Below, piece by piece: positions 38,874-47,585 of a stretch of 64,000 bases of DNA. A program made the translations under genes and the position numbers. Below the pieces are notes generated by a model. It had not been told where the DNA came from and made no database searches. It was given only the letters and a program-made list of their open reading frames with translations. The stretch lies in the NCBI GenBank assembly GCA_003249215.1, contig QKJR01000043.1:39445-103444 (forward strand), in the 5' to 3' direction. Positions within the stretch are counted from its first letter, which is position 1; each line of letters starts with the position of its first letter. This stretch comes from Rhodobacterales bacterium. GTDB lineage: Bacteria; Pseudomonadota; Alphaproteobacteria; Rhodobacterales; Rhodobacteraceae.

Positions 38874-40055
38874 ATGTTCCTGCCCTTCTTCGATCATCTG
38901 CGGCGCGGCGGGGTTCCGGTCAGCTTGCGCGAATATCTGGCCTTTCTCGAAGGGCTCTCGGCCGGGCTTTGCACCTATGACCTCGAGGGGTTCTATTATT
39001 TCGCTCGCGCTGCGATGGTGAAGGACGAGCGCTATCTCGACCGCTTCGACCGCGCCTTTTCGGCGGCGTTTCAAGGGCTTGAGAGCATTTCTTCAGATGA
39101 CGTCCTCAACGCCGTCGACCTGCCCGAAGAGTGGCTGCGCAAGATGGTGGAAAAGCACCTGAGCGAGGAGGAAAAGGCCGCGATCGAGGCCTTGGGCGGG
39201 TTCGACAAGCTGATGGAGACGCTAAAACAGCGCCTCGAGGAGCAGAAGGGCCGCCATCAGGGTGGCAACAAATGGATCGGCACGGGTGGCACCTCGCCCT
39301 TCGGCGCCTATGGCTACAACCCCGAAGGGGTGCGCATCGGGCAGGACAAATCACGTCATCAACGCGCCGTAAAAGTCTGGGATAAAAGGGAATTCCAGGA
39401 TTTCGACGACAATGTCGAGCTTGGCACCCGCAACATCAAGGTGGCGCTGAAACGGCTGCGGCAATGGGCCCGGCATGGCGCGCATGACGAGCTAGACCTG
39501 CCCGGTACGATCCGCGCCTCGGCCGAGGCCGGCTATATCGACGTGAAAACCCGTCCCGAGCGGCGCAATGCGGTCAAGGTCGTGCTCTTCCTCGATGTCG
39601 GCGGCTCGATGGATGCGCATGTGAAGCTGGTCGAGGAGCTTTTCTCGGCCGCCCGCGCCGAGTTCAAGCATCTCGAACACTACTATTTCCACAACTGCCT
39701 CTACGAAGGCGTCTGGACCTCGAACCGCCGCCGCTGGGACGAGGTGACGCCGACCTGGGACGTGCTGCACCGCTTCGGGCCGGATTACAAATGCATCTTC
39801 GTGGGCGATGCCTCGATGTCGCCCTATGAGATCACCCATCCGGGCGGCGCGAACGAGCATTGGAACCCCGAGGCGGGCGCCGTCTGGCTTGCGCGGGCGC
39901 GCGAGCAATGGCCCGATCACGTCTGGCTCAACCCGGTGGCCGAGCGGCTCTGGCATTACACCTCCTCGATCGCGATGATCGACGAGATCTTCGAGGGCCG
40001 GATGACGCCGCTGACGCTCGAGGGGATCACCCGCGCGATGAAGGTGCTCGGATGA
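38874..40055 (+). CDS. VWA-domain protein (CoxE-like, COG3825)
   Basis: A 393-residue protein. The N-terminal MFLPFFDHLRRGGVPVSLREYL start and the C-terminal von Willebrand A domain are typical of COG3825. The MIDAS metal site reads FLDVGGSMD, with Gly where canonical DxSxS has Ser, and a Thr/Asp region follows. Relatives work with MoxR-type AAA+ ATPases to insert metals or remodel enzymes, but no such ATPase gene is adjacent here. It overlaps the next small gene as ATGA. Confidence 0.87.
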   Translation: MFLPFFDHLRRGGVPVSLREYLAFLEGLSAGLCTYDLEGFYYFARAAMVKDERYLDRFDRAFSAAFQGLESISSDDVLNAVDLPEEWLRKMVEKHLSEEEKAAIEALGGFDKLMETLKQRLEEQKGRHQGGNKWIGTGGTSPFGAYGYNPEGVRIGQDKSRHQRAVKVWDKREFQDFDDNVELGTRNIKVALKRLRQWARHGAHDELDLPGTIRASAEAGYIDVKTRPERRNAVKVVLFLDVGGSMDAHVKLVEELFSAARAEFKHLEHYYFHNCLYEGVWTSNRRRWDEVTPTWDVLHRFGPDYKCIFVGDASMSPYEITHPGGANEHWNPEAGAVWLARAREQWPDHVWLNPVAERLWHYTSSIAMIDEIFEGRMTPLTLEGITRAMKVLG

Positions 40056-40522
40056 GGCTGATCGGCCGGCTCTGGCGCGAGCAGCGCGTGGCGTTCATCG
40101 CCTTTTGCGTGGCGCTCTCGCTCACGCTCTTTTTCGGCGGGCGGATCGTGCTGCGCGCCGTCTATTGGGCCAACCCCGAGCATCACCGCCAAGACCCTGC
40201 GCCCTGGATGACGCCCGGCTACCTCGCGCGGAGCTGGCATCTGCCGAATGCGGCGGTGGATGGCGCGCTCGGGCTCGATGCGCAGGGCTTCACCGGCCCG
40301 GGGCGCCCGACGCTCGAGCGGATCGCAGCGGTGCGCGGTGTGCCGGTCCAGACGCTGATCGAGGATCTGCGCAAGGCCTTGCCTGCCTTGCGCGAACTGC
40401 CCCCCGGCGCCGATCCCGACGCCCCGCCCGCTGCGGCCTCGCCCTCGGCTGCGCCGTCCGCGGCGGCACCCTCAGCGACCACCCCCGCCACCTCCGCAGC
40501 CCCCGGACCCGCCCGCCCATGA
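40052..40522 (+). CDS. Membrane-anchored hypothetical protein with Ala/Pro tail
   Basis: A 156-residue protein with a single N-terminal transmembrane segment (about residues 14-36), a conserved-looking soluble part (about 37-118) and a low-complexity Ala/Pro/Ser tail. The segment RPTLERIAAVRGVPVQTLIEDLRKALPAL resembles the helix-turn-helix-like motifs of small accessory proteins in this lineage. The family is not recognised. It overlaps the VWA gene upstream and the DedA gene downstream (ATGA on both sides), so it is translated with them. Confidence 0.8.
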   Translation: MRLIGRLWREQRVAFIAFCVALSLTLFFGGRIVLRAVYWANPEHHRQDPAPWMTPGYLARSWHLPNAAVDGALGLDAQGFTGPGRPTLERIAAVRGVPVQTLIEDLRKALPALRELPPGADPDAPPAAASPSAAPSAAAPSATTPATSAAPGPARP

Positions 40523-41145
40523 GCCTCGCCGCGCTGACCGACTGGGCGCTCGGGGTCCTGCCCCTCTGGGGGCCGTGGCTTCTCGGGCTCACCACCTTCC
40601 TGAGCTGCCTCGCCCTGCCGGTGCCCTCCTCGCTGATGATGATCGCGGGCGGCGCCTTCGTGGCCTCGGGCGATCTTGCCCTCGCCCCGGTCGCGGGCGC
40701 GGCGCTCGGCGGCGCCATCGCGGGCGATCAGGCGGGCTTCTGGCTCGGCCGCCGTCTCGGGGAGCTTCTTCCGGGGCCGGAAACGAAACGCGGCCGCCTC
40801 ATCGCCCAGGCGCTGGCCGCGCTCGAGGCCCGGGGCGCGATTTCGGTCTTCCTCAGCCGCTGGATGTTTTCCGCCCTCGGCCCCTGGGTCAATCTCGCGG
40901 CCGGCGCCTCGGGCTTCGCGAGGGGGCATTTCACCGTGGCAGGCATCGCGGGCGAGCTGGTCTGGGTTGCCCTCTACATCGGCCTCGGCGCGGCCTTCGG
41001 CGCCAATCTGCAGGCCGCGGCCGATCTCGCCTCGAACGCGCTGGGGCTGATGGCGGCGGGCGCCGTCGCCCTCGCGAGCGGCTGGTGGCTCTGGCGTGCG
41101 GCGCGGGCCCGCGGCCCCCGCGAGCGCGCCACCGATCCGCGTTGA
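40519..41145 (+). CDS. DedA-family membrane protein
   Basis: A 208-residue DedA/SNARE-associated family protein with about five hydrophobic helices. LPVPSSLMMIAGGAFVASG is the first re-entrant loop signature, GDQAGFWLGRRLG is the second, and SRWMFSALGPWVNLAAG is the third. DedA proteins act as lipid scramblases or transporters for undecaprenyl phosphate or phosphatidylethanolamine. It is translationally coupled to the preceding gene. Confidence 0.9.
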   Translation: MSLAALTDWALGVLPLWGPWLLGLTTFLSCLALPVPSSLMMIAGGAFVASGDLALAPVAGAALGGAIAGDQAGFWLGRRLGELLPGPETKRGRLIAQALAALEARGAISVFLSRWMFSALGPWVNLAAGASGFARGHFTVAGIAGELVWVALYIGLGAAFGANLQAAADLASNALGLMAAGAVALASGWWLWRAARARGPRERATDPR

Positions 41146-41176
41146 ACCGCGCCGCCCCCGGCCCCATATTCCCCCC

Positions 41177-41860
41177 ATGATCCGCTTTCTGCCCTTTCTG
41201 CTGATGATCGGCTACGGCCTCGTGCTGTGGCATTTCTCGGCGCGCGCGCTCAAGCGCCAGCTCGATGCCAATTCGCGCCGCCTGAACGACACCCGCCTCG
41301 CGCCGCTCCTTGACCGGCTCGCCGCGGCGATGGGCGTGGGGGAGATCGCCGTCCATGTCTATGAGGTCGAGCCGATCAACGGCCTTGCCGCGCCCGACGG
41401 GCGGGTCTTCATCACCGAAGGCTTCATGAAGAAATACCGTGCGGGCGAGGTGACGCCCGAAGAGCTCACCTCGGTGATCGCGCATGAGCTTGGGCACGTC
41501 GCGCGCGGCCATGCCCGGCGGCGGATGATCGACTTTTCCGGGCAGAACGCGCTGCGGGTCGTTCTCGCCTCGCTGCTCGGGCGCTTCGTACCCTTCATCG
41601 GCATCTGGCTCGCGAATATCCTCGCCACCGCTCTGGCCGCGAGGCTCAGCCAGCGCGACGAATTCGAGGCCGATGAATTTGCCTCGGCGCTCCTGATCAA
41701 GGCGGGCATCGGCACCGCGCCGCAGATCTCGCTCTTTCGCAAGCTCGACGCGCTGTCGGGGGCGCCGGGCGCGAGCGTGCCGGCCTGGCTGCTCACCCAT
41801 CCGAAAACCCCGCGCCGGATTGCCGCAATCGAGGCCAACGCCGCGCGCTGGGGCGCATAA
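41177..41860 (+). CDS. M48-family zinc metallopeptidase
   Basis: A 227-residue membrane-anchored peptidase. The N-terminal hydrophobic segment (about 3-20) is followed by the catalytic HELGH (about residue 110; VIAHELGHVARGH) and the distal EADEFAS Glu ligand. ATG 41177 gives this N-terminus; the longer frame upstream reads through the dedA end. It is one of the short HtpX/YfcA-like M48 enzymes, presumably for membrane protein quality control. It lies 31 bp after the DedA gene. Confidence 0.9.
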   Translation: MIRFLPFLLMIGYGLVLWHFSARALKRQLDANSRRLNDTRLAPLLDRLAAAMGVGEIAVHVYEVEPINGLAAPDGRVFITEGFMKKYRAGEVTPEELTSVIAHELGHVARGHARRRMIDFSGQNALRVVLASLLGRFVPFIGIWLANILATALAARLSQRDEFEADEFASALLIKAGIGTAPQISLFRKLDALSGAPGASVPAWLLTHPKTPRRIAAIEANAARWGA

Positions 41861-41910
41861 CCCCTTACGCGGGCGCGGGAATTCCCCTAGTCTGCGGGCA
41901 GCGAGGGGTC

Positions 41911-43200
41911 ATGAGCGCCAGCAGTTTCCAATCCGTTCGGCGGCGCCGGGTGTTCTACATCCCCGGCTATGACCCGATTCACCCCCGCCGCTATCGCGAG
42001 CTCTACCGCAAGGAAGGCGCCGCGCAGGCGGCGATCTCGGGCTATGAGATCGCGCTCGCGCCCAAACGCGCGGGCGGCCCCTATGGCTGGCATGTCACCG
42101 CCACGCAGGACGGGCAAAGCACCGAGGCCGATGTCGAGGTGCTCGTCTGGTCCGATATCGTGCGCGAGAGCATGGGCGCGGGGATCGCCGCCACCTACGG
42201 GCAGCTTGTGCGCACCGCCTGGACCTATATCGCCTCGGGCGCGCTCTTCCGGCTGATGCGGCTGCGCAAGGGGCCGATCATCGCAGCCCTCTACCCGATC
42301 TTCGCGCTGATCCTTCAGGCCCTGCTTGGCGCGCTTGTCGGCTGGGCGCTGGCGGCGCTCGCCCTCGCACTCCTGCCCGATTTCCCCTTCGACGGACTTC
42401 TTGGCCTCGCCCTCGGCGCGTTTGTCCTCGCCCTCACGCTCCGCTGGTTCCGCCGCCACGACGGGCGCTTCTACGCCTATTACCTGATGCATGATTACGC
42501 CTTCACCGCGCGCTGGGGCGGCGCCAACCCGCCCGCGCTCGAGGCCCGGATGGCCGAGTTTCGCGCCACGATCGCGCAGGCCCTGACCGAGGACTGGGAC
42601 GAGGTTCTGGTGGTCGGCCATAGCTCTGGCGCGCATCTCGCCGTCTCGATCCTCGCCGATCTGATCCGCGACCCCGCCCCCTCATCTGTGCCGAAATATC
42701 CCGGGGAGTCATGGCGCAGCCATGACGGGGCAGAGCCCCCCGCGACACCGGCCACAGGCCCCGCCCTGTCGTTCCTCTCGCTCGGCCAGGTCGTGCCGAT
42801 GGTCAGCTACCTGCCCCGCGCCACCCGCCTGCGCGCCGATCTGCACTTCCTCTCTGCCCGCCCCGAACTGACCTGGGTCGATGTCACCGCCCCGGGCGAT
42901 GGCTGCGCCTTCGCGCTCTGCGATCCGGTCGCGGTCTCGGGCGTCGCCCCCGAGGACCAGCGCCATCCCCTGATCCTCTCGGCCGCCTTCACCCAGACGC
43001 TCGCTCCCGAAACCTGGGCCAAGCTGCGCTGGCGCTTCTTCCGGCTGCATTTCCAATATCTCTGCGCCTTCGACCGGCCCGGCGATTACGATTACTTCCG
43101 GATCACCGCCGGGCCCCTGACGCTGGCCGCGCGCTACGCGGGCCGGGCGCATTCGAAAAGCCGGATCACCCGCGCCGCCAACCGGTTCACCGACACATGA
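41911..43200 (+). CDS. Alpha/beta-hydrolase-like membrane protein with an in-frame repeat insertion
   Basis: A 429-residue protein. Two hydrophobic helices lie around residues 125-172, and a lipase-type elbow GHSSGAH (about 233-239) gives the nucleophile Ser. The segment of about 20 residues encoded by 42682-42739 (SVPKYPGESWRSHDG...) matches a dispersed repeat half-element and probably was inserted without breaking the frame, next to GPALSFLSLGQ. The protein starts YIPGYDPIHPRRY and is otherwise not assigned. It overlaps the P450 gene by ATGA, so the two are likely functional partners. Confidence 0.8.
   Translation: MSASSFQSVRRRRVFYIPGYDPIHPRRYRELYRKEGAAQAAISGYEIALAPKRAGGPYGWHVTATQDGQSTEADVEVLVWSDIVRESMGAGIAATYGQLVRTAWTYIASGALFRLMRLRKGPIIAALYPIFALILQALLGALVGWALAALALALLPDFPFDGLLGLALGAFVLALTLRWFRRHDGRFYAYYLMHDYAFTARWGGANPPALEARMAEFRATIAQALTEDWDEVLVVGHSSGAHLAVSILADLIRDPAPSSVPKYPGESWRSHDGAEPPATPATGPALSFLSLGQVVPMVSYLPRATRLRADLHFLSARPELTWVDVTAPGDGCAFALCDPVAVSGVAPEDQRHPLILSAAFTQTLAPETWAKLRWRFFRLHFQYLCAFDRPGDYDYFRITAGPLTLAARYAGRAHSKSRITRAANRFTDT
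42682..42739 (+). repeat. Repeat half-element inside a coding sequence (copy 4)
   Basis: TCATCTGTGCCGAAATATCC followed by CGGGG, then the small hairpin GTCATGG-CGCAG-CCATGAC (42708-42726) and GGGGC-AGA-GCCCC (42727-42739). This is the same three-part layout as the right half of the copy at 56166-56289. It is a single arm in frame inside the hydrolase-like gene and keeps all codons open. Confidence 0.8.
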
Positions 43201-44561
43201 CCGAGCTGCCCCCGAAACCTCCCGCGCGCCCCGACCGCGTCAGCCTCTGGCGCTATTTCCGGCTCTTCCGGCAGGATATTCTCTCGGCCCAGCCCGCCCG
43301 CCTTTACCGTGCCTGGATGGCCGAGTTCCGCACCCCCTTCTTCCGCTCCTATCTGTGCAACGACCCCGATCTGATCGACACGGTTCTGCGCGCGCGGCCG
43401 ATGGATTTCCCGAAATCCAGCCGCATCCGCGAAGGCCTTGCGCCGCTCCTGCGCGAGAGCGTCTTTCTCACCAATGGTGAGACCTGGGCACGCCAGCGCC
43501 GGATCATCGACCCCGCCTTCGAAGGCGGCCGCCTGCGCGACACCTTCCCCGCGATGTGGGCGGCGGGGCAGGAATGTGTGGCGCGCCTAAACATAAAGAT
43601 CGACGCGAAACCAATTGAAATCGAGGCAGAAACCTCCCACGCGACGGCCGATGTGATCTTCCGCACCCTGTTCTCGATCCCGATCGCGGATGCCACCGCC
43701 TCGGCGGTCTTTGCCGAATTCAAGGCGCATCAGCGGTCTTCGCCGGTGGTCAATCTCGGCGCGCTTCTTCCCTTGCCGCGCTGGTTTCCACGCTTCCGTT
43801 CCCGCGCCACGAAGCGCACCGCCGCCCGCATCCGCGCCCTGATCGAGCACCTGACCGCCGCCCGCGCGGCCGAGATCGAAGCCGGCACCGCGCCCGATGA
43901 TCTCGCGACCAAGATCATGACCACGCCGGACCCGGAAACCGGGGCGACCTTCGGCACCGAGGAAATGGTCGATCAGGTCGCAATCTTCTTTCTGGCCGGG
44001 CACGAAACCTCGGCCTCGGCGCTGGCCTGGGCGCTTTATCTGCTCGCGACCCACCCGGACTGGCAGGAGAAAATCGCCGCAGAGGCCCGCAAGGAGATTC
44101 CAGAAAATCCCGACTTCTCAATACTCAGCAAGCTGAAGTTAAGTCGCGCTGCGTTCCGCGAGGCGATGCGCCTCTACCCGCCGGTGCCGATGATGGTGCG
44201 CGAGGCGAGCCAGCCCGAGAGCTTCCGCGGCCGTGACATCTGCCCGCACGCGCAGATCGTGCTCAGCCCCTGGCACCTGCACCGCCACGAACGGATCTGG
44301 GACAACCCCGACGCTTTTGACCCCGGCCGCTGGGAGACGGAGAACGGCCGCGCGGGCCTGCGCCGCGCCTATTTCCCGTTCTCGGCCGGGCCGCGCGTCT
44401 GCCCCGGGGCGGGCTTTGCCATGGCCGAGGGGCCGCTTCTGCTGTCGATGATCGCGCGCGCCTTCCGCATTGCGCCGGTCCCCGGCCGCGTGCCGGTGCC
44501 GGTCGCGCATCTGACGGTGCGCGGCCGCGACGGGATCTGGCTGACCCTGACGCTGCGCTGA
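43197..44561 (+). CDS. Cytochrome P450
   Basis: A 454-residue P450. The I-helix AGHETSASAL (about residue 267), the K-helix ExxR in FREAMRLYPPVP (about 320) and the heme loop FSAGPRVCPGAGFA (Cys about 402) are all present. Sequence and length fit the bacterial CYP147/fatty acid-like class, but I cannot give a substrate. Its start overlaps the hydrolase-like gene stop (ATGA). No ferredoxin or reductase gene is adjacent, so electrons must come from elsewhere. Confidence 0.94.
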   Translation: MTELPPKPPARPDRVSLWRYFRLFRQDILSAQPARLYRAWMAEFRTPFFRSYLCNDPDLIDTVLRARPMDFPKSSRIREGLAPLLRESVFLTNGETWARQRRIIDPAFEGGRLRDTFPAMWAAGQECVARLNIKIDAKPIEIEAETSHATADVIFRTLFSIPIADATASAVFAEFKAHQRSSPVVNLGALLPLPRWFPRFRSRATKRTAARIRALIEHLTAARAAEIEAGTAPDDLATKIMTTPDPETGATFGTEEMVDQVAIFFLAGHETSASALAWALYLLATHPDWQEKIAAEARKEIPENPDFSILSKLKLSRAAFREAMRLYPPVPMMVREASQPESFRGRDICPHAQIVLSPWHLHRHERIWDNPDAFDPGRWETENGRAGLRRAYFPFSAGPRVCPGAGFAMAEGPLLLSMIARAFRIAPVPGRVPVPVAHLTVRGRDGIWLTLTLR

Positions 44562-44573
44562 GGGCAGACCGCC

Positions 44574-44683
44574 GGGGCTCTGCCCCGGACCCCGGGGTAT
44601 TTCGATCAGGTTGAAGGAAAGGGCTCTGGCTTCAACCTGATCGAAATATCCCGGGGGGAGCGAAGCGGGGGGCAGCGCCCCCC
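44574..44683. repeat. Composite palindrome, double-arm (copy 5)
   Basis: GGGGC-TCT-GCCCC (44574-44586), left arm 44590-44616 and right arm 44630-44656 with one mismatch in 27, then a short GC-GAA-GC and GGGGGGC-AGC-GCCCCCC (to 44683). It fills the gap between converging P450 and carboxypeptidase genes and reaches almost to the latter's stop, so it may serve as a shared terminator. Confidence 0.85.
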
Positions 44684-44689
44684 TCGCCC

Positions 44690-46159
44690 TCAAAGCCCGT
44701 AGATCGCGCCGAATTTCGCCTCGAGATAATCCAGCAAGGGCCCTTCGTTCGGCGCAAACCCGCAAGCATGTTCGATCGTCGCGCGGGGCGCACGCAGACC
44801 CCCGAAGCGTTGCAGTTTCTCGTGCAGCCAATCGGTCGCGGGCTTGGCCGAGCCGCCCGCCAGCGCCGCATCGAGCCCCGGCAAATCGGACCGCAGCGCC
44901 TGATGCAGGCAACCGGCATAGACATTGCCAAGCGCATAGGTCGGAAAATAACCGAACAGCCCCACCGGCCAATGCACATCCTGCAGGAAGCCATGCGAGG
45001 GGCGATCGACCGCGACGCCAAAATCCGCGGCAAAGCGCGCGTTCCACGCCTCTTCGAGGTCGGCCACCTCGAGCCGCCCGGCGATCAGATCGCGTTCGAG
45101 ATCGAAGCGCATCATGATATGCAGGTTGTAATGCAGCTCGTCGGCCTCGGTGCGGATATAGCCGGGCGCGACCCGGTTCACCGCGGCGAAGAAGTCCTCG
45201 GGGGAGGCTATCCCGAAATCGCCGAACGTGTCGGTCATCCGGGTATAGAGCCAGCCCGTGAAGGCGGCCGAGCGGCCGAGCTGGTTTTCATAGATCCGGC
45301 TCTGGCTTTCATGCACCCCCATCGACACGCCGCGGCCGAGCGGCGTGAAGGCGTGCTCGGCGTCGATCCCGAGCTCGTAACAGGCGTGTCCGGTCTCGTG
45401 GATCGTCGAATAGAGGCAGTTGAAGGGCTCGCGCTCGACCACGCGGGTGGTGATACGCACATCCGACCCGGACCCCGAGCTGAACGGATGCACCGCGAGA
45501 TCCATCCGTCCGCGGGTCCAGTCATAGCCGAAGGCCGAGGCCGCGATCCGCGCCAGCCGCAGTTGCGCGGCCTCGGGGAAGGTGTGATCGAGCACCGGCA
45601 CCTTGCGCTCCGATCCGAGCACCCGCTCGCGCAAAGCGACCAGCCGCGGCCGCATTCGATCGAACATGGCGCCGAGTTCCTTTGCCGTGGCGCCGGGCTC
45701 GTAATCATCCAGAAGCGCATCGTAGAGATCGCCGTCCGAGAGGCATTCCGCCTCTTCGCGTTTCAATCGTACGACCTCTTCCAGCGTCGGCAGGAAGGCG
45801 GACGGGTCCTCGGCGGCGCGCGCCTCGGCCCAGATGCCTTGGGAAAGCGAGGTCAGCCGCGCGAGTTCCGCCGCCAGCCGCGCCGGGATGCGGGTGTTGC
45901 GGTTGTAGCTGCGCGCGATCAGGTCCAGCGCCCGGGCGCCCGCCTCGGTGGTGGCCTCGGCGCGCGCGAGCCAATCCTCGATCCGCGGATCGGTGCGCCG
46001 CGCGTGCAAGACGCTTTCAAGTGCGCCGATTTCCTCGGCGCGCTGATCGGCGGCACCGCGCGGCATCACCGTCTCCTGATCCCAACCCAGACGCTCGGCG
46101 ATATGGCTGAGCGCCTCGGTATCGCGTTGAAAGCTCATGAGTTCCTGGAACGCAGTCAT
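44690..46159 (-). CDS. Carboxypeptidase Taq (M32) metallopeptidase
   Basis: A 489-residue M32 carboxypeptidase. HETGHACYE (about residue 250) is the zinc-binding HExxH, and GVHESQSRIYENQLGRS follows, the family's substrate-binding segment. It removes C-terminal amino acids from peptides in the cytoplasm. Start ATG 46159 overlaps the ctaA stop (ATGA), so the two are co-translated, an unexpected but common pairing in this group. Confidence 0.95.
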   Translation of the reverse strand: MTAFQELMSFQRDTEALSHIAERLGWDQETVMPRGAADQRAEEIGALESVLHARRTDPRIEDWLARAEATTEAGARALDLIARSYNRNTRIPARLAAELARLTSLSQGIWAEARAAEDPSAFLPTLEEVVRLKREEAECLSDGDLYDALLDDYEPGATAKELGAMFDRMRPRLVALRERVLGSERKVPVLDHTFPEAAQLRLARIAASAFGYDWTRGRMDLAVHPFSSGSGSDVRITTRVVEREPFNCLYSTIHETGHACYELGIDAEHAFTPLGRGVSMGVHESQSRIYENQLGRSAAFTGWLYTRMTDTFGDFGIASPEDFFAAVNRVAPGYIRTEADELHYNLHIMMRFDLERDLIAGRLEVADLEEAWNARFAADFGVAVDRPSHGFLQDVHWPVGLFGYFPTYALGNVYAGCLHQALRSDLPGLDAALAGGSAKPATDWLHEKLQRFGGLRAPRATIEHACGFAPNEGPLLDYLEAKFGAIYGL

Positions 46160-47304
46160 TTCGACCCCCGGATGGATTGGATGATGGGATAGCGCGCATA
46201 GTGGCGCGCGCGGAGGATCAGCACGAAAAGGACGATCGCGCCGATCTGATGGGCGAGGCCGAGGCCGAGGGGGGCTGCGTGCATCACCGTGACAATGCCG
46301 AGCGCCACCTGCATCAGCGCCGCGGCGCCCATCCAGGCGAAGGCGGTCTGGGTGACGGGCTGCGCCGAGCGGCGGCCGCGCAGAGCCACGAAGATCGCGA
46401 AGGCCACCACCAGATAGCCGACCATCCGGTGAATGAACTGCACCAGCGCCGGGTTCTCGAAGAAATTCGTCCAGAGCGGCGTGAGATCGAAGGCCTCTGA
46501 GGGGAAAAATGCGCCCGCCATAAAGGGCCAGTCGATATAGCTGCGCCCGGCATCAATGCCCGCGACGAGCGCGCCGAGCAGGATCTGCACGAAGGCCAGA
46601 TGCATGACGCCGGTGGCGAGCCCGAAGAGCCGCGGCTCGGCCAGACGGCGCGCCTGCAGGAGCTGCGCCTCGCTCCGCGAGAGCGCGAGCGCATACCAGG
46701 TGATGAGCCCGAGGATGGCAAAGCCAAGGCCGAGATGCACGGCGAGCCGGTAGGAGGCGACCGAGGTCATCTCACCCGAGAGCCCCGAGGCGACCATCCA
46801 CCAGCCGATCGCGCCCTGGGCCCCGCCCAGCACCCCGAGCCCCAGCAACCGCCCGGTCCAGCCCGGCGGAATGCGCCGCGTGAGCGCGAAGAACAAAAAG
46901 CCTGCGGCCCAGACGAGGCCGATCACCCGGCCGAGCTGCCGATGCCCCCATTCCCACCAATAGATCCCCTTGAACTCGGCAAGGCTCATGTTCGGGTTCA
47001 TCAGCCGCGCCTGCGGGCTGGCCTGATATTTGGTGAATTCCTCTTGCCAGGCAGCCTCGGACCCGGGCGGCAATGCGCCGGTGACCGGGCGCCATTCGGT
47101 GATCGAGAGCCCCGCATCCGAGAGCCGCGTGGCGCCGCCGACCGCGATCATCGCTGCCACGAGAACGAAAAGCGCGATCAGCCAAGCCCGGATCGCACCG
47201 CGCGCGCCCTTGGGACGGGTGTCGATGAGGCCACCTGCGGGGCTCGTCTGCCGCTGCGGCTGGCTGCTGCCGACCTCTTCGAAAATGCTGCGCTTCTGGC
47301 TCAT
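46156..47304 (-). CDS. ctaA: Heme A synthase
   Basis: A 382-residue heme O monooxygenase (CtaA type 2) with about eight transmembrane helices. GGATRLSDAGLSITEWRPV near residue 55, EFKGIYWWEWGHRQLGR (His ligand), AVHLGLGFAILG and FIHRMVGYLVV (His ligand) are the expected motifs. It converts heme O to heme A for aa3-type cytochrome oxidases. ATG 47304 has GAGGGAGGG upstream; the longer frame to 47385 is not conserved. It is coupled to the downstream carboxypeptidase. Confidence 0.95.
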   Translation of the reverse strand: MSQKRSIFEEVGSSQPQRQTSPAGGLIDTRPKGARGAIRAWLIALFVLVAAMIAVGGATRLSDAGLSITEWRPVTGALPPGSEAAWQEEFTKYQASPQARLMNPNMSLAEFKGIYWWEWGHRQLGRVIGLVWAAGFLFFALTRRIPPGWTGRLLGLGVLGGAQGAIGWWMVASGLSGEMTSVASYRLAVHLGLGFAILGLITWYALALSRSEAQLLQARRLAEPRLFGLATGVMHLAFVQILLGALVAGIDAGRSYIDWPFMAGAFFPSEAFDLTPLWTNFFENPALVQFIHRMVGYLVVAFAIFVALRGRRSAQPVTQTAFAWMGAAALMQVALGIVTVMHAAPLGLGLAHQIGAIVLFVLILRARHYARYPIIQSIRGSK

Positions 47305-47397
47305 CGGGCCCTCCCTCTCGGGCCCCGACACTAGGCGCGCGGGCGGCGGGGGGCAAGGGGCGGCGGGGAGGTGGCGGCGCGCCACGGGCGGGGCCTA

Positions 47398-47578
47398 GGG
47401 GGGCTGCGCGCCCCCCGCCCGTTCCGGGCTCCCCCTCGGGATATTTGGGCACAGATGATGAGAGGGCCGGGCTTGGGGGGAAAGCGCCCCGTGCGGAGCC
47501 CTGCGGGGACCTTGTGTTCATCAGCTGTGTCCAAATATCCCGGGGTGAGGGTCGCAAGGCCCGAGGGGCAGAGCCCCT
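47398..47578. repeat. Composite palindrome, double-arm with longer loop (copy 6)
   Basis: Outer GGGGGGC/GCCCCCC (47398-47416), small GCCCG-TTC-CGGGC (47417-47429), arms 47437-47461 and 47518-47542 (2 mismatches in 25), then small GGGTC-GCAA-GGCCC with a wobble pair and AGGGGC-AGA-GCCCCT (47564-47578). The loop is 56 nt. It lies between the gene at 47586-48293 and ctaA, all minus strand. Confidence 0.8.
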
Positions 47579-47585
47579 GTGCCCC

